DNA of 64,000 nt from Victivallis vadensis (GTDB lineage Bacteria > Verrucomicrobiota > Lentisphaeria > Victivallales > Victivallaceae). Position numbers and translations under genes: made by a program. Of the stretch, positions 34,637 through 43,817 are shown piece after piece (within the stretch, counting starts at the first letter, position 1; every line of letters begins with the position of its first letter). Under the pieces are notes generated by a model. The model was given only the letters and a program-made list of their open reading frames with translations, searched no databases and was not told the DNA's origin. The stretch is from positions 62,001 to 126,000 of the forward strand of contig NZ_QEKH01000013.1 of NCBI RefSeq assembly GCF_003096415.1. Reading direction: 5' to 3'.

Positions 34637-35755
34637 TCATTCCGCGGGAATGAAGATCACGCTGCCCTTGCGAAGCGTGTTGTCCTTGGGCAGTTCAGGA
34701 TTGAGCTGCTTCAGAACGCTGACCGTGGTGTTGTATTTCTTCGCGAAGTCTTCCAGCGAAATCTGGTCGTCGGTGATCTCAAACAACTGCGAATTGCCGG
34801 TCACGACCTCGTTCGGTTTCTCCGTGACGGGAACAACCGGATTTTCCGTCACAGCCGGAACCACAGGCGCGCCGTTGTCCGCCGGCGGAATCTCCGGAGT
34901 GCGATTAACCTCGGCGCTCTGGGCGTCCTTAAGCAGGTCATCGATACTGGTTTCCTGTTTCGGCGGCGTCGGCTGCACCGGCTTGGTGCTTACCGTATTG
35001 ACGGAACCGCCCCTGCCCGGAACGACCAGCTTCTGGCCGATCTGAAGACGGCGGGTCGCCTCGTCGGAAAGATTGTTGGCGTTCTGCAGATCGCGCGACC
35101 GGATGCCGAGCTTTTTGGCGATCCCCGGAATCGTGTCCCCGGCCTTTACCGTGTAGGTGCCGTCGGCGGCAACCGGCGCGGCGGAACCCGGTTTGACCGG
35201 GGCGACGCCTTTTCTGCCTTTCGTCACACTCTTTTCACTGGTCTTTACGGAAGTCACCGGCTTGCCACCGGTCGGAATCACCAGCTTCCGGCCGGGGCGG
35301 ATCCGTTTGGCGCTGTTGAGGTCGAGTCCGTTCGCCTTAAGCATCGCGGAAAGGCTGACGCCGTGCGCATTGGCGATTTTGCCGACCGTATCGCCCGCTT
35401 TGACCACATAGGTGCCGCCGGCGGCCGCGGTAACCGGCGCGGAACTGACTCCACCGCTCGAAGTCACCCCGGTCATCGGCTTGTAGACGGGCAGTTTCAC
35501 AGCCTCTTTAGGCTGCGTTTTGGGAGCGGCCGGAACCGGCACGGGCGGAGGTAGCTCATTGACCGTGGGCTGCGGCTGGACAACCGGAGGCTGCCGGGTG
35601 AACTCATCCATCGGAGTTTCGCCGCCGGCTGCAGGCGCGTACTGGCGTTCATTCATCACGGTGCTGGAGCAGCCGCCGGAGACCAGAAGGCCGCCCAGAA
35701 CGGCGATATGCAGAACGGCAACGCCGACCAGAATCACATACATATTTTTTTTCAC
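34637..35755 (-). CDS. Membrane-anchored protein with three LysM domains
   Basis: About 372 residues. An N-terminal hydrophobic segment (MYVILVGVAVLHIAVLGGLLVSGGC) may be a lipoprotein signal or an anchor. A Pro-rich stretch is followed by three LysM units: GTYVVKAGDTVGKIANAHGV near 115, GTYTVKAGDTIPGIAKKLGI near 198, and a diverged third, LFEITDDQISLEDFAKKYNT, near 320; each ends in a KLVIP- or VIFIP-type strand. The start is uncertain: TTG at 35761, GTG at 35755 (best spaced from AAAGGG) or ATG at 35743. It likely binds peptidoglycan. It is the last gene of a unit with rho and an FtsB-like gene. Confidence 0.85.
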   Translation of the reverse strand: MKKNMYVILVGVAVLHIAVLGGLLVSGGCSSTVMNERQYAPAAGGETPMDEFTRQPPVVQPQPTVNELPPPVPVPAAPKTQPKEAVKLPVYKPMTGVTSSGGVSSAPVTAAAGGTYVVKAGDTVGKIANAHGVSLSAMLKANGLDLNSAKRIRPGRKLVIPTGGKPVTSVKTSEKSVTKGRKGVAPVKPGSAAPVAADGTYTVKAGDTIPGIAKKLGIRSRDLQNANNLSDEATRRLQIGQKLVVPGRGGSVNTVSTKPVQPTPPKQETSIDDLLKDAQSAEVNRTPEIPPADNGAPVVPAVTENPVVPVTEKPNEVVTGNSQLFEITDDQISLEDFAKKYNTTVSVLKQLNPELPKDNTLRKGSVIFIPAE

Positions 35756-35862
35756 TGCCAAATCCCTTTCCTGAGATAAAAACTGACGGTTCGCGGTTGA
35801 ATTTCCCTTGGTATTTATAATATATAAATAACAATGCGCAAATGCAACGGCGGAATGTCAAA

Positions 35863-36174
35863 TTATTTCGCTTTTTCCGGGACCTGATAACGGATCACAC
35901 TTTCGTTGTCTCCGACCAGGCCGAACTTCTCGCGGGCGACCTTCTCCACCGCCTCCGGGGAACGCTTGAGATCGGCGACCTCGGTGTTCAGGCGCGCCGA
36001 CTCCTCCCTGCGGTCATTGAGCCGGGCGTTGAGGTCGTTGAGCTCGGTCTGCTTCTTCCGGTAATCCTGATAGACCGGCCACAGCATGATCGCCGCGGCG
36101 GCCACCACCAGCAGGACCACGAGAAAGAGCAGATACGCCGACACCGTCGAATTTTTTTTACGCAGGTCCGCCAT
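35863..36174 (-). CDS. FtsB/DivIC-like septum formation initiator
   Basis: 103 residues: a short cytoplasmic start (MADLRKKNSTVSAY), one transmembrane helix (LLFLVVLLVVAAAAIMLWPV, near 15-34) and a coiled coil (QTELNDLNARLNDRREESARLNTEVADLK). It ends with the DivIC/FtsB-type motif EAVEKVAREKFGLVGDNESVIRY. Such proteins form a complex with FtsL and FtsQ at the division septum. The ATG at 36174 is preceded by AAAGGGAA; the open frame extends to 36330 but only through the rho 3' end. It sits 29 bases after rho. Confidence 0.8.
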   Translation of the reverse strand: MADLRKKNSTVSAYLLFLVVLLVVAAAAIMLWPVYQDYRKKQTELNDLNARLNDRREESARLNTEVADLKRSPEAVEKVAREKFGLVGDNESVIRYQVPEKAK

Positions 36175-36203
36175 AATCGTTTCCCTTTCGAGTTGCCGGA
36201 AAA

Positions 36204-38117
36204 TCAGTTGTTCCCGGGTTGAAGCGTCAACAGAAATTCGATGTTGGTCTTGACCTTCTTCAGGCGGCCGAGCAGCAATTCCATCGCTTCCGCCGGCGGA
36301 ACGCCGTTGATCGCCTTGCGCAGGATCCACACCTTGTTGAGTTCATCCGGATGGAGCAGCAGCTCCTCTTTGCGGGTGCCCGATTTTTCCACATTGATCG
36401 CCGGGTAGATGCGCCGGTCGGAAACGTTGCGGTCGAGGTGCAGTTCCATATTGCCGGTGCCTTTGAACTCCTCGAAGATCACGTCGTCCATGCGGCTGCC
36501 GGTTTCCACCAGCGCGGTCGCGATGATGGTCAAACTGCCGTGGTTCTCGATGTTGCGCGCCGCTCCGAAGAACCGCTTCGGCTTGTGCAGCGCGGTCGCG
36601 TCCACACCGCCGGTCAGGATCTTGCCGCTGTGCGGCTGCAGCGTGTTGTAGGCGCGGGCGAGACGGGTGATGCTGTCGAGCAGGATCACCACATCCTGTT
36701 TGTATTCGACCATGCGCTTGGCCTTTTCGATCACCATTTCGGCGACCTGAACGTGCCGCTCCGGCGGCTCGTCGAAGGTGGAGCTGACCACTTCGGCGTC
36801 GACGCTGCGCATCATGTCGGTGACTTCCTCGGGGCGTTCGTCGATCAGCAGAATGATCAGCTTGACCTCCGGGTTGTTGGCGCGGATACTGTTCGCGATT
36901 TTCTGGAGCAGCACGGTCTTTCCGGTGCGAGGCGGAGCGACGATCAGGCCGCGCTGTCCTTTGCCGATCGGCGTGACCAGGTCGACGATCCGGGTGGAAT
37001 AATCCGCAGGATCGCGCTCCAGCACCAGCCGCTGGGTCGGGAAGTAGGGGACCAGGCTGTTGAAGGGGATGATCTCCTTCTTGCGTTCGGGCGAGTCATT
37101 GTTGATGCTCTCGACCTTCAGCATCGCGAAAAAGCGTTCCTTTTCGCGCGGGGTACGGATCTGGCCGGCGATGAAGTCGCCGGTTTTCAGCGCGAAACGC
37201 TTGATCTGCGACGGCGACAGATAGATGTCCTCGGAACAGGGCAGATAGCTGTAGGAGGGCGACCGCAGGAAGCCGAAACCGTCCGGCAACACTTCGAGGT
37301 AGCCGGAGCCGAACATCTGGCCGCATTTTTCCGCATTGGCCCGCAGAATCTCGCACACCAGCGTCGACTTATCCAGCGCGCCGATGCCCTCGATGCCGAG
37401 TTCGGCCCCCATCACGGCAAGCTCCTGCATCGACTTTTCCTGAAGCTCGCTGATGTTCAGCGAGGGACCGATATGATCGCGCTGCGGCTCTTCGCGCTGT
37501 TCATCGCGCGGCTCACGGTTATTATAATTTTCACGCGGTTCACGGTTGCCGTTATAGTTTTCGCGCGGTTCGCGGTTGCCGTTATAATTTTCGCGAGGCT
37601 CGCGGTTGTTGTAGTTTTCCCGCTTATTGTAATTTTCGCGTTTGTTGTTTTCGCGCGGCTCACGGTTGCCGTTCTCCTGGAATTCCCGGGGTTGGCGGTT
37701 TTCACGGTTGTTATTGTCGCGATTGTTGTTTTCGCGACGGGGGCGCCCACGGCGGGGAGCCGCCTGACCGTTCTCCTCCGCGGAGTTCTCCTGACGTTTG
37801 CGGACCGGCGTTTCGCGGGCGGGTTCCGAAAGCTCCTCCAGCAGAAGTTCGCGCATCACCGCATCGGAGGTCGCCGCTACTTCAGCCTGCTGGTCGGCCG
37901 GAGCGGCAACCGGTTCCGCAGCCGCAGCGGCGGGAACCGCTTCCGGCTCCGGGATGAACGGCAGGTCGGCAGTCAGTTTTTCGGCGGATTCCGTCTCGCT
38001 TTTTTCCGCGGGAGCAGTCTTGGCTTTGGGTTTGCGGCCGCGGCGTTTCGGGGCTGCGGGCTGTGAAGTTTCGCTTCCGGCCTCGCCGGCCGGAAGAAGT
38101 TCGGTGATTTCATCCAT
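36204..38117 (-). CDS. rho: Transcription termination factor Rho with long disordered N-terminal extension
   Basis: 637 residues against about 420 for ordinary Rho. Residues from about 223 form the normal protein: the N-terminal helix bundle ([22 protein letters not shown]), the RNA-binding fold ([15 protein letters not shown]), P-loop [15 protein letters not shown] near 400, [11 protein letters not shown] and the ring-forming end ([24 protein letters not shown]). Residues 1-222 are disordered: an acidic/Ala region, two AT-hook-like motifs (RRGRKPK near 26, RRGRPRR near 122), then an Asn/Arg/Glu-rich tract with tandem [10 protein letters not shown] decapeptides near 172-200. The gene follows coaE by 7 bases and precedes the FtsB-like gene. 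Extended Rho proteins are known in several phyla. Confidence 0.96.
   Translation of the reverse strand: MDEITELLPAGEAGSETSQPAAPKRRGRKPKAKTAPAEKSETESAEKLTADLPFIPEPEAVPAAAAAEPVAAPADQQAEVAATSDAVMRELLLEELSEPARETPVRKRQENSAEENGQAAPRRGRPRRENNNRDNNNRENRQPREFQENGNREPRENNKRENYNKRENYNNREPRENYNGNREPRENYNGNREPRENYNNREPRDEQREEPQRDHIGPSLNISELQEKSMQELAVMGAELGIEGIGALDKSTLVCEILRANAEKCGQMFGSGYLEVLPDGFGFLRSPSYSYLPCSEDIYLSPSQIKRFALKTGDFIAGQIRTPREKERFFAMLKVESINNDSPERKKEIIPFNSLVPYFPTQRLVLERDPADYSTRIVDLVTPIGKGQRGLIVAPPRTGKTVLLQKIANSIRANNPEVKLIILLIDERPEEVTDMMRSVDAEVVSSTFDEPPERHVQVAEMVIEKAKRMVEYKQDVVILLDSITRLARAYNTLQPHSGKILTGGVDATALHKPKRFFGAARNIENHGSLTIIATALVETGSRMDDVIFEEFKGTGNMELHLDRNVSDRRIYPAINVEKSGTRKEELLLHPDELNKVWILRKAINGVPPAEAMELLLGRLKKVKTNIEFLLTLQPGNN
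37516..37680 (-). repeat. Tandem short repeats coding for [10 protein letters not shown]-type units in Rho
   Basis: Several degenerate 30-39-base units coding for RENYN and NREPREN. Nearby units differ mainly at third codon positions, so the amino-acid pattern appears to be kept while the DNA drifts. They are in frame and part of the rho reading frame. Confidence 0.8.
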
Positions 38118-38124
38118 GTTTTCG

Positions 38125-38718
38125 TTACCTTAATTGTAATTGACTGATAAGCAGATCGATCTGGCGTTCAAGCTCTTCGCGGCTGCTGTTGTTGATCAAT
38201 GCATAGTCCGCGCGCTCCAGCTTCACGTCGGAAGCCAGCTGCCGGTCTTCCCGCTGCCGGATCTCGGCGGCGGTAAAGCCGCGCGCGGCGGTCAGCCGGG
38301 CATGGCGGACCTCTTTTGCCGCCCAGACGGCAACCGTCGCGTCAAACCACGATTCATACCGTTCTTCATAGAGCAGCGGAACCTCGACCGCTCCATTCAG
38401 TTCACGTTCTTTCCACGAGCCGGTCAGCGTCCTCAGTTTCTCTCCGAGCCGCGGGTAGATCAACCGGGTCAGTTCGGCCAGTTCTCCCGGATCCGAAAAG
38501 ACGATTTTCCCCAACGCGCGGCGATTTACACCGCCGGTGGCGTCAAGCACCTGTTTTCCCCAGCGTCCGGTCAGAGCCGAGAGAAACGACGGATCGCGTT
38601 CCTGATAGAATTCATGACAAAGCTGATCGGCATCGGCGGTTTGCCAGCCCCGTGCGGCAAAATGCGACAGGACGGCACTTTTACCGCAGCCGAACGCGCC
38701 GGTAATTCCCAAAATCAT
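38125..38718 (-). CDS. coaE: Dephospho-CoA kinase
   Basis: Last step of coenzyme A synthesis (ATP-dependent phosphorylation of the 3'-hydroxyl of dephospho-CoA). 197 residues of P-loop kinase fold: [24 protein letters not shown] at the start (Walker A GAFGCGKS), [10 protein letters not shown] near 30, VEVPLLYEE near 112-120 and the LID segment [19 protein letters not shown] near 157-175. The first gene of the unit leading to rho; no strong ribosome site is seen. Confidence 0.93.
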   Translation of the reverse strand: MILGITGAFGCGKSAVLSHFAARGWQTADADQLCHEFYQERDPSFLSALTGRWGKQVLDATGGVNRRALGKIVFSDPGELAELTRLIYPRLGEKLRTLTGSWKERELNGAVEVPLLYEERYESWFDATVAVWAAKEVRHARLTAARGFTAAEIRQREDRQLASDVKLERADYALINNSSREELERQIDLLISQLQLR

Positions 38719-38877
38719 AAAAATAAAAACTTCTCTCGCGTCCTCGGCTGCCGATGATACCGCCGCCGTGGAGTGGCTTATTGAATTGCTTGGAAATAGG
38801 ATTTGAAAAGATTTTATTTTAACTTAACTTGAAATCTCCATTTTGCAAGTGCATCTTAAAAGAAATTCAGTAATTTT

Positions 38878-39450
38878 ATGGATTGTGCCATGCAGCAAAA
38901 AATATTGTCCCGCAGTGTGATCGGCGCCGGAAAGTTTCTGGTGCTGAAAGATTTGTCCTTCCAGGACGACCGGGGGCGCCTCCGCCACTGGGAAGCCGTG
39001 GACCGTGACGGCGAGGCTTCCGCCGTATTCATCATCGCCCGGATCGTGCCGGATGACGAGATTCTTTTCGTGCGCCAGTTCCGCCCGCCGACGGGCAGGC
39101 TGATGCTGGAATTCCCCGCCGGTCTGATCGATCCGGGCGAAACGCCCGCAGAAACCGCAGTCCGCGAGCTTTACGAAGAGACCGGTTATCACGGGAAAGT
39201 GCTCTCCGTCTCATTGCCCGGCTACAGTTCCCCCGGGCTTACCGGCGAAGCGATTTCACTGGTGACCATGGAAGTCGACGGAGACGCTCCCCGGAACCGG
39301 AATGCGACTCCGCATCCGGAAGACAGCGAGTGCATCGAGTGTTTCCGGGTTTCCCGCACTCATCTGGCCGAATTCGTGAAACGTCAGGAATCCGAAGGAG
39401 TCGGCATCGACTCCAAAATCTACACGATGATCGTCGCGCTGCAACTCTGA
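38878..39450 (+). CDS. Nudix hydrolase, ADP-ribose pyrophosphatase type
   Basis: 190 residues (or 186 from a second ATG at 38890; neither start has a good ribosome site). The Nudix box is complete: GLIDPGETPAETAVRELYEETGY, with Glu residues for the metal. The surroundings, VRQFRPPTGRLMLEFPAG before it and YSSPGLTGEAISLVTME after, are typical of ADP-ribose/NDP-sugar pyrophosphatases (NudF/NudE-like). It cleaves nucleoside diphosphate sugars to limit their build-up. It is transcribed alone, divergent from coaE. Confidence 0.9.
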   Translation: MDCAMQQKILSRSVIGAGKFLVLKDLSFQDDRGRLRHWEAVDRDGEASAVFIIARIVPDDEILFVRQFRPPTGRLMLEFPAGLIDPGETPAETAVRELYEETGYHGKVLSVSLPGYSSPGLTGEAISLVTMEVDGDAPRNRNATPHPEDSECIECFRVSRTHLAEFVKRQESEGVGIDSKIYTMIVALQL

Positions 39451-39638
39451 ATTCCTCGTCCAGGAAAGCAGCAGTTCAAAGGACCCGGAGGGTAGTGAGC
39501 ACGGGATCGGCGCTTTTCGAATAGCTCCGGGGGAGATGTCGCGCACCTCTCCCGGTTCCCCTCGCCGGCGCCTGAGAACTTATCCCCCAATAAGCCGCCC
39601 CGTCCTGATTTGCGGCGGGCCGGCAGCGGGCGCCCCGC

Positions 39639-40352
39639 TCACTTGTTTTCGGAACGCACGGTGCCGTTGCGGCCGTAGCGGTGACAGGCCTGCAAATAGG
39701 AAACCGCGTCTTCGGCGGAGTCGACCAGGTGATAAAGCCCCTGATCAAACTCGGAAATCATCCCCGCCGAGACGAGGGTTTCCTTGATCCAATGCAGGAA
39801 GCCGTTCCAGAACTTCTTGCCTACGAGGATGACCGGAATCGGGTTGATCTTGCGGGTCTGGATCATGGTCAGCACTTCCGCAAGCTCATCCAGCGTGCCG
39901 AAGCCGCCGGGAAACACGATCACTCCGCTCGCGTACTTCAGAAAGCAGACTTTGCGGATGAAAAAGTAGCGGAACGACAGCGAATCAGTCTGATACTCAT
40001 TCGGATGCTGCTCCATCGGCAGTTCGATATTGAGACCGATCGCCCGGCCGCCCGCCTCTTTGGCTCCGCGGTTGGCGGCCCCCATGATGCCCGGGCCGCC
40101 GCCGGTGATCACGCCGTAGCCGGCTTTGACCAGCATCGCGCCGGTCTGCCGGGCGGCCTGATAATCCGGAGAATCCTCCGGAGTCCGGGCGGAACCGAAC
40201 ACCGCCACCAGATTGTCCGGCATCCGGCTCATCGTTTCAAAAGATTCGACAAACTCGGACATGATGCGCAGAATGCGCCAGGAGTCCACCGGCATAAAGT
40301 CGGTATTGGCATAGTATCCCCCCCCGGGATGGGGTTCAAATTGTTCACTCAT
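39639..40352 (-). CDS. LOG-family (TIGR00730-type) phosphoribohydrolase-like protein
   Basis: 237 residues with the Rossmann-like LOG signatures VFGSARTPEDSPDY near 50-63, ITGGGPGIMGAANRGAKEAGG near 81-101 and the hallmark PGGFGTLDELAEVLTM near 148-163. Family members remove ribose-5-phosphate from nucleoside monophosphates (cytokinin-activating LOG in plants; bacterial roles are less clear). Starts after GAGGAGA. The 188-base spacer to the Nudix gene is GC-rich with some pairing potential but no feature I can name. Confidence 0.88.
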   Translation of the reverse strand: MSEQFEPHPGGGYYANTDFMPVDSWRILRIMSEFVESFETMSRMPDNLVAVFGSARTPEDSPDYQAARQTGAMLVKAGYGVITGGGPGIMGAANRGAKEAGGRAIGLNIELPMEQHPNEYQTDSLSFRYFFIRKVCFLKYASGVIVFPGGFGTLDELAEVLTMIQTRKINPIPVILVGKKFWNGFLHWIKETLVSAGMISEFDQGLYHLVDSAEDAVSYLQACHRYGRNGTVRSENK

Positions 40353-40444
40353 AATCCATATCTCCTCAATTCTTGAAATATCTCACCGTGGAGATGAATA
40401 TAGCCGTAATTGAACGGCCTGTCAAGTCAATTTACTTTTGAGAC

Positions 40445-40473
40445 TTGAAAAATTCGGATCATTGAATTATAAT
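40445..40473 (+). promoter_or_regulatory. Promoter of the Ser/Pro-rich protein gene
   Basis: TTGAAA (40445-40450), a 17-base spacer and a consensus TATAAT (40468-40473), about 30 bases before the start codon. Confidence 0.7.
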
Positions 40474-40503
40474 AACAGCAAACACGCGAACCGGGAGGTC
40501 GTC

Positions 40504-41202
40504 ATGATGAAACCATGCTTATTTCTGCTGGCCGCAGCCTGCTGCGGAGTACTGGCCGCCGGAGAAACTCCGGAACCGCCCGCCCCGCCCTGGGGCAAAC
40601 TGATCCTGGGGCCGGACACCACCGTCCCGGAAGTGATCGGCCATGTGATGCCGCACCATGTCCCGGCCGTGCTCTCCTCGGATTCTTCCGCGGCGCTCCG
40701 CGCCAACCTGGCCGGAGCGGTACCGGCGGGGGATCTGGTGCTTTCCCCGAAAGGCGGCAAAGACGCCTCCATGCTGATCCGCAGCGGCTCCACCGTGATC
40801 TACAATGATCCGAAGACGGGAACCACCTTCAATTCGACCGACGGCAAACCGGGAATTCCGATGTTCCTTCACAATGCCAAAGGAGAAGTGGTCGGACCGG
40901 TGGCCGTCTCGCCCGACGCCGGTTCCGCCCATTCCGCAATGCCGAAAAATCCGGAAAGCAGCTCAAAACCGGTAAGCCGACAGGTCTCCCCGGTTCCGGA
41001 CACCTCATCGCGGCGCACGTTCAGCAATATGCCGGAAAAGCCGGATACAGCTCCGTCCCCGGCGGAAGAAAAGCCGTCGCCGCGTACTCCGTCGCCATAT
41101 ATCAGCAACTCTCCGTCGCCGCACAGTTCGATGCCGTCGTCGCCGTCGGGAAGCAGTTCCGGTTCAAGGCCGTTCCGCGCACCGTCACCATACATCAAAT
41201 AG
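40504..41202 (+). CDS. Secreted Ser/Pro-rich protein of unknown function
   Basis: 232 residues starting at an ATG 5 bases after GGGAGG. The signal peptide is MMKPCLFLLAAACCGVLAAG. Residues 25-130 form a possible compact domain (PPWGKLILGPDTTVPEVIGHVMPHHVPAVL; SMLIRSGSTVIYNDPKTGTTFNSTDG). The last 100 residues are low in complexity, with recurring SPSP/APSPYI phrases (TPSPYISN, FRAPSPYIK at the very end), resembling a surface linker. I recognise no family. It has its own strong promoter, followed by a convergent glycosyltransferase-like gene 12 bases away. Confidence 0.65.
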   Translation: MMKPCLFLLAAACCGVLAAGETPEPPAPPWGKLILGPDTTVPEVIGHVMPHHVPAVLSSDSSAALRANLAGAVPAGDLVLSPKGGKDASMLIRSGSTVIYNDPKTGTTFNSTDGKPGIPMFLHNAKGEVVGPVAVSPDAGSAHSAMPKNPESSSKPVSRQVSPVPDTSSRRTFSNMPEKPDTAPSPAEEKPSPRTPSPYISNSPSPHSSMPSSPSGSSSGSRPFRAPSPYIK

Positions 41203-41214
41203 CGGCGGCCCGAA

Positions 41215-42864
41215 TCAGATCAGCGGAGCGGGCTGCGCCTTGCGTTCCCGCTTCACTCCTTTCCACAAAGAGAGGCGGTGGTTGCGGTAGGAGTAATCCG
41301 GCGGCAGCAGGTTGCTCCAGCTGCGGTCCGGATACTGCGGAAATTCGGTGCTGATCAAATAAACCGTCTCCTGATCCTCCGGCAGTTCTTCCAGACTCTG
41401 AAGCTTCACCACTTTCGCGCCGGAGTAGAAAAGTTCTCCGTAAAGGTCAAGGATATTGCTTTTGTACAACGTGCCGCCCGGCTGTCCGTCGAGCGCCCGC
41501 CGGATCGTGGTTCCGAACTCCCGCTTCACCTCCTCCTGCGCCCGGTAGGGATGCATCACAATCCCATAGAAAATCCCGGCCGCCGCCGTAGTCGTCAGCA
41601 AAATCAGCCAGACCGGCTGGGTTTTGCGGGAGTAGTGCAGAAATACGGTCAGCGAAAGCAATACGGCCACGGCCACCAGCGCCGTCAGCCGGAATTCGGG
41701 GGCGAGCCGGAAATCCAGCGTATTGTTCAAACTGATGAACCAGCTCAGCCACCGTTCCGGCGCGAAGCAGATGCCGCCGACCGCCAGCGCCAGCCCCACC
41801 GTGAAATATTCGCAGAAAACCAGCAGTTTGCGGACCTTGATCCCATAGCGGCGGATTCCGAGTTCGTAATTGATTCCGACCAGGATCGACAGCGGCCCGA
41901 GCAAATAGAAAATCTCACGCGGCTCTCCCTGCGGCAGCAGCCACAGCAGCGCCAGCGTCGCAAAGGTCAGCGTCCGCAGATAACGGCTGAAAATCGGCGT
42001 CGTATCCAGCGCCTGAAGCGCCACGCAAAACGGCATCCATGCGATCAGCGCCCACGGCAGCAGCCGGACCGGCAGCATCACCGGAAAAAGCAGCACCTCA
42101 CTGATATAATCCCACAGCGTCGAATCCGCCCAGCCCAGATACTGAAACGGCACCCGGTGCGACATCAGCCAGAATGGAGCCCCCCAGACCAGCACCGCCG
42201 CCGCCAGCAATGCCACACCCACCGGAAATCCGGGTTTCCTGAACTTCGACTTCACCGACAGAGGCCGGCGGAAGAAGAACATCGGAAATACGAAATACAG
42301 AATGATCAGGAAGCCGCCGGTGAAAAAACCCATCGCCAGCAGCGCCGAACCGACGATCCACGCCGCATTCCAGTTGGTCTGCCGGATGCCGAACTGAAAG
42401 AACAGCAACTGCGCCGACAACAGAAAAAAAGCGTTGGTCGTGGTCGGATATCCCTCGATCCCCTTCTCCAGCGCCAGAAACGTGCCGATGTACATCGCGG
42501 CGGCCACCAGGCCGGCCCGGTAGGAGCGTTCGCTGGCTGCCGCGAAGTAGACGATCACCGCCGTCGCGGCCATCATCAGCACGGACAGAAAACGGAGTGA
42601 AAACTCCATCGGCATGCCCAGCACCTTCTGAAAAACCGAAGCCATCGCCGGAAAGAACGGAAATACATTCTGGATTGCGACGCCGTGCGCGGTCACCATC
42701 GGCATGGAGGGGTCGAATTCCGTCGCCGAAACCGCATACAGCCCTTCGAGGCGGAAAAGCTCCCGGTCGCCGAGCAGCCACGGCTGATAAATGGCGATGA
42801 AGGCCGCGATCAGAATGATGACCCCGGCCCAGCGCGGTATTGATTTTTCCGAATAGATTCCCAT
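41215..42864 (-). CDS. Integral-membrane glycosyltransferase-like protein (ArnT/PMT, GT-C fold)
   Basis: 549 residues from an ATG at 42864 (the open frame extends upstream to 42948). About 11-13 hydrophobic segments with a short periplasmic loop after the first helix (LLGDRELFRLEGLYAVSATEF), in the place where GT-C enzymes carry their acidic DxE/Glu motif. WFISLNNTLDFRLAPEFR and a soluble C-terminal domain (IRRALDGQPGGTLYKSN) follow. Related to undecaprenyl/dolichyl-phosphate-sugar transferases that modify lipid A or envelope glycans. Donor and acceptor unknown. Its start lies 73 bases after the metallophosphoesterase stop on the same strand, so co-transcription is likely. Confidence 0.75.
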   Translation of the reverse strand: MGIYSEKSIPRWAGVIILIAAFIAIYQPWLLGDRELFRLEGLYAVSATEFDPSMPMVTAHGVAIQNVFPFFPAMASVFQKVLGMPMEFSLRFLSVLMMAATAVIVYFAAASERSYRAGLVAAAMYIGTFLALEKGIEGYPTTTNAFFLLSAQLLFFQFGIRQTNWNAAWIVGSALLAMGFFTGGFLIILYFVFPMFFFRRPLSVKSKFRKPGFPVGVALLAAAVLVWGAPFWLMSHRVPFQYLGWADSTLWDYISEVLLFPVMLPVRLLPWALIAWMPFCVALQALDTTPIFSRYLRTLTFATLALLWLLPQGEPREIFYLLGPLSILVGINYELGIRRYGIKVRKLLVFCEYFTVGLALAVGGICFAPERWLSWFISLNNTLDFRLAPEFRLTALVAVAVLLSLTVFLHYSRKTQPVWLILLTTTAAAGIFYGIVMHPYRAQEEVKREFGTTIRRALDGQPGGTLYKSNILDLYGELFYSGAKVVKLQSLEELPEDQETVYLISTEFPQYPDRSWSNLLPPDYSYRNHRLSLWKGVKRERKAQPAPLI

Positions 42865-42937
42865 GGCGTCATTTAATATAAGGCCGCCACCGTCAACTTG
42901 CAACCGCAAACCGCGGAAATCTTGGGCGGCAATCGCC

Positions 42938-43741
42938 TCAGAGCGCAATCGTGCGGAACCGGAAGGGCCCGCCGGCCGGATCGCAGTCGACTTCGACCAT
43001 GCTGCCGTTGCGGGTCACGGAACCGGCGCAGCTCTCGCCGCGTCCCCTTTCATCGACCTTCAGATAGGGCCGGTGGACATGGCCGCACAGCGACAGGTCG
43101 ATTTTACCCTCTTTCATCAGTTCCAGAATCCGTTTCTGCCCGAACAGCCGGTGACGCATCCGCAGGATCGGATGCTCCTCGAACATCGGATAGTGCGACA
43201 GCAGCACCCGCGGTCCCCGTTTCGGCGCGGAACAGACCCGGTCCAGATACTCCGAATCGCGCGGATCGACGAAGCCCCATGAGCAGAGCAGATTGGAGGG
43301 GCGGCTGCAGTTCAGCAGCAGGAACTCCACGCCCGCGTACTCCCGCACCAGCGGCAGTTCGGCGAATCTGTAGTCGCCGCGCGACAGGTATTCGACCATC
43401 TCATTGACCGCGCGCACACACTTCGGCCGCTTCACGTAACAGTCGTGGTTGCCGGGCAGATAGAGCAGCGGAATCGAGGAGTCGCGCAGCGGCTGCAGGA
43501 TCGGCCGCACCTGCTCGAACTCCCCCGGCTGGCCGGTGCTGGTCAGGTCGCCGGTGCAGACCGCCACATCCGGCTTCACGTCGAGGATATAGTCGACCGC
43601 TTTTTTCAGCTTGGACATGTCGTGCCGGAACTGGCGGCGGAATCTGTAGTTGAACACGCCGACCCAGCGTTTGTCGACATAGGCGAGCCAATCCTCGGCC
43701 GGACCGCCGGCATGCGGATCGGAAAAATGGATGATCTTCAT
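42938..43741 (-). CDS. Calcineurin-like metallophosphoesterase
   Basis: 267 residues with all metal-site motifs: FSDPHAGG (Asp8, His10), VAVCTGDLTSTGQ near 60, LYLPGNHDCY near 93, LLSHYPMFEE near 178 and CGHVHRPYL near 216. Members include UDP-2,3-diacylglucosamine hydrolase (LpxH-like) and cyclic-nucleotide phosphodiesterases; here the layout is of the general cytoplasmic type. Adjacency to the envelope glycosyltransferase gene could mean a lipid or glycan role. Weak ribosome site before the ATG at 43741. Confidence 0.88.
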   Translation of the reverse strand: MKIIHFSDPHAGGPAEDWLAYVDKRWVGVFNYRFRRQFRHDMSKLKKAVDYILDVKPDVAVCTGDLTSTGQPGEFEQVRPILQPLRDSSIPLLYLPGNHDCYVKRPKCVRAVNEMVEYLSRGDYRFAELPLVREYAGVEFLLLNCSRPSNLLCSWGFVDPRDSEYLDRVCSAPKRGPRVLLSHYPMFEEHPILRMRHRLFGQKRILELMKEGKIDLSLCGHVHRPYLKVDERGRGESCAGSVTRNGSMVEVDCDPAGGPFRFRTIAL

Positions 43742-43817
43742 CGGAAATCCCGTATTAGCTGACTGTCTTTTTCCATAAGATACCCGCCGCGCGGAGTTCT
43801 GTCAAGGCGCAAAGCGG

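Noticed and set aside
37516-37680. CRISPR-like array
   Set aside because: Repeats are degenerate, have no unique spacers and lie in the rho reading frame.
39451-39638. Small structured RNA (SRP- or RNase P-like) after the Nudix gene
   Set aside because: aggaaagcagc looks slightly SRP-like, but the conserved GGTCAGG core and pairing are absent.
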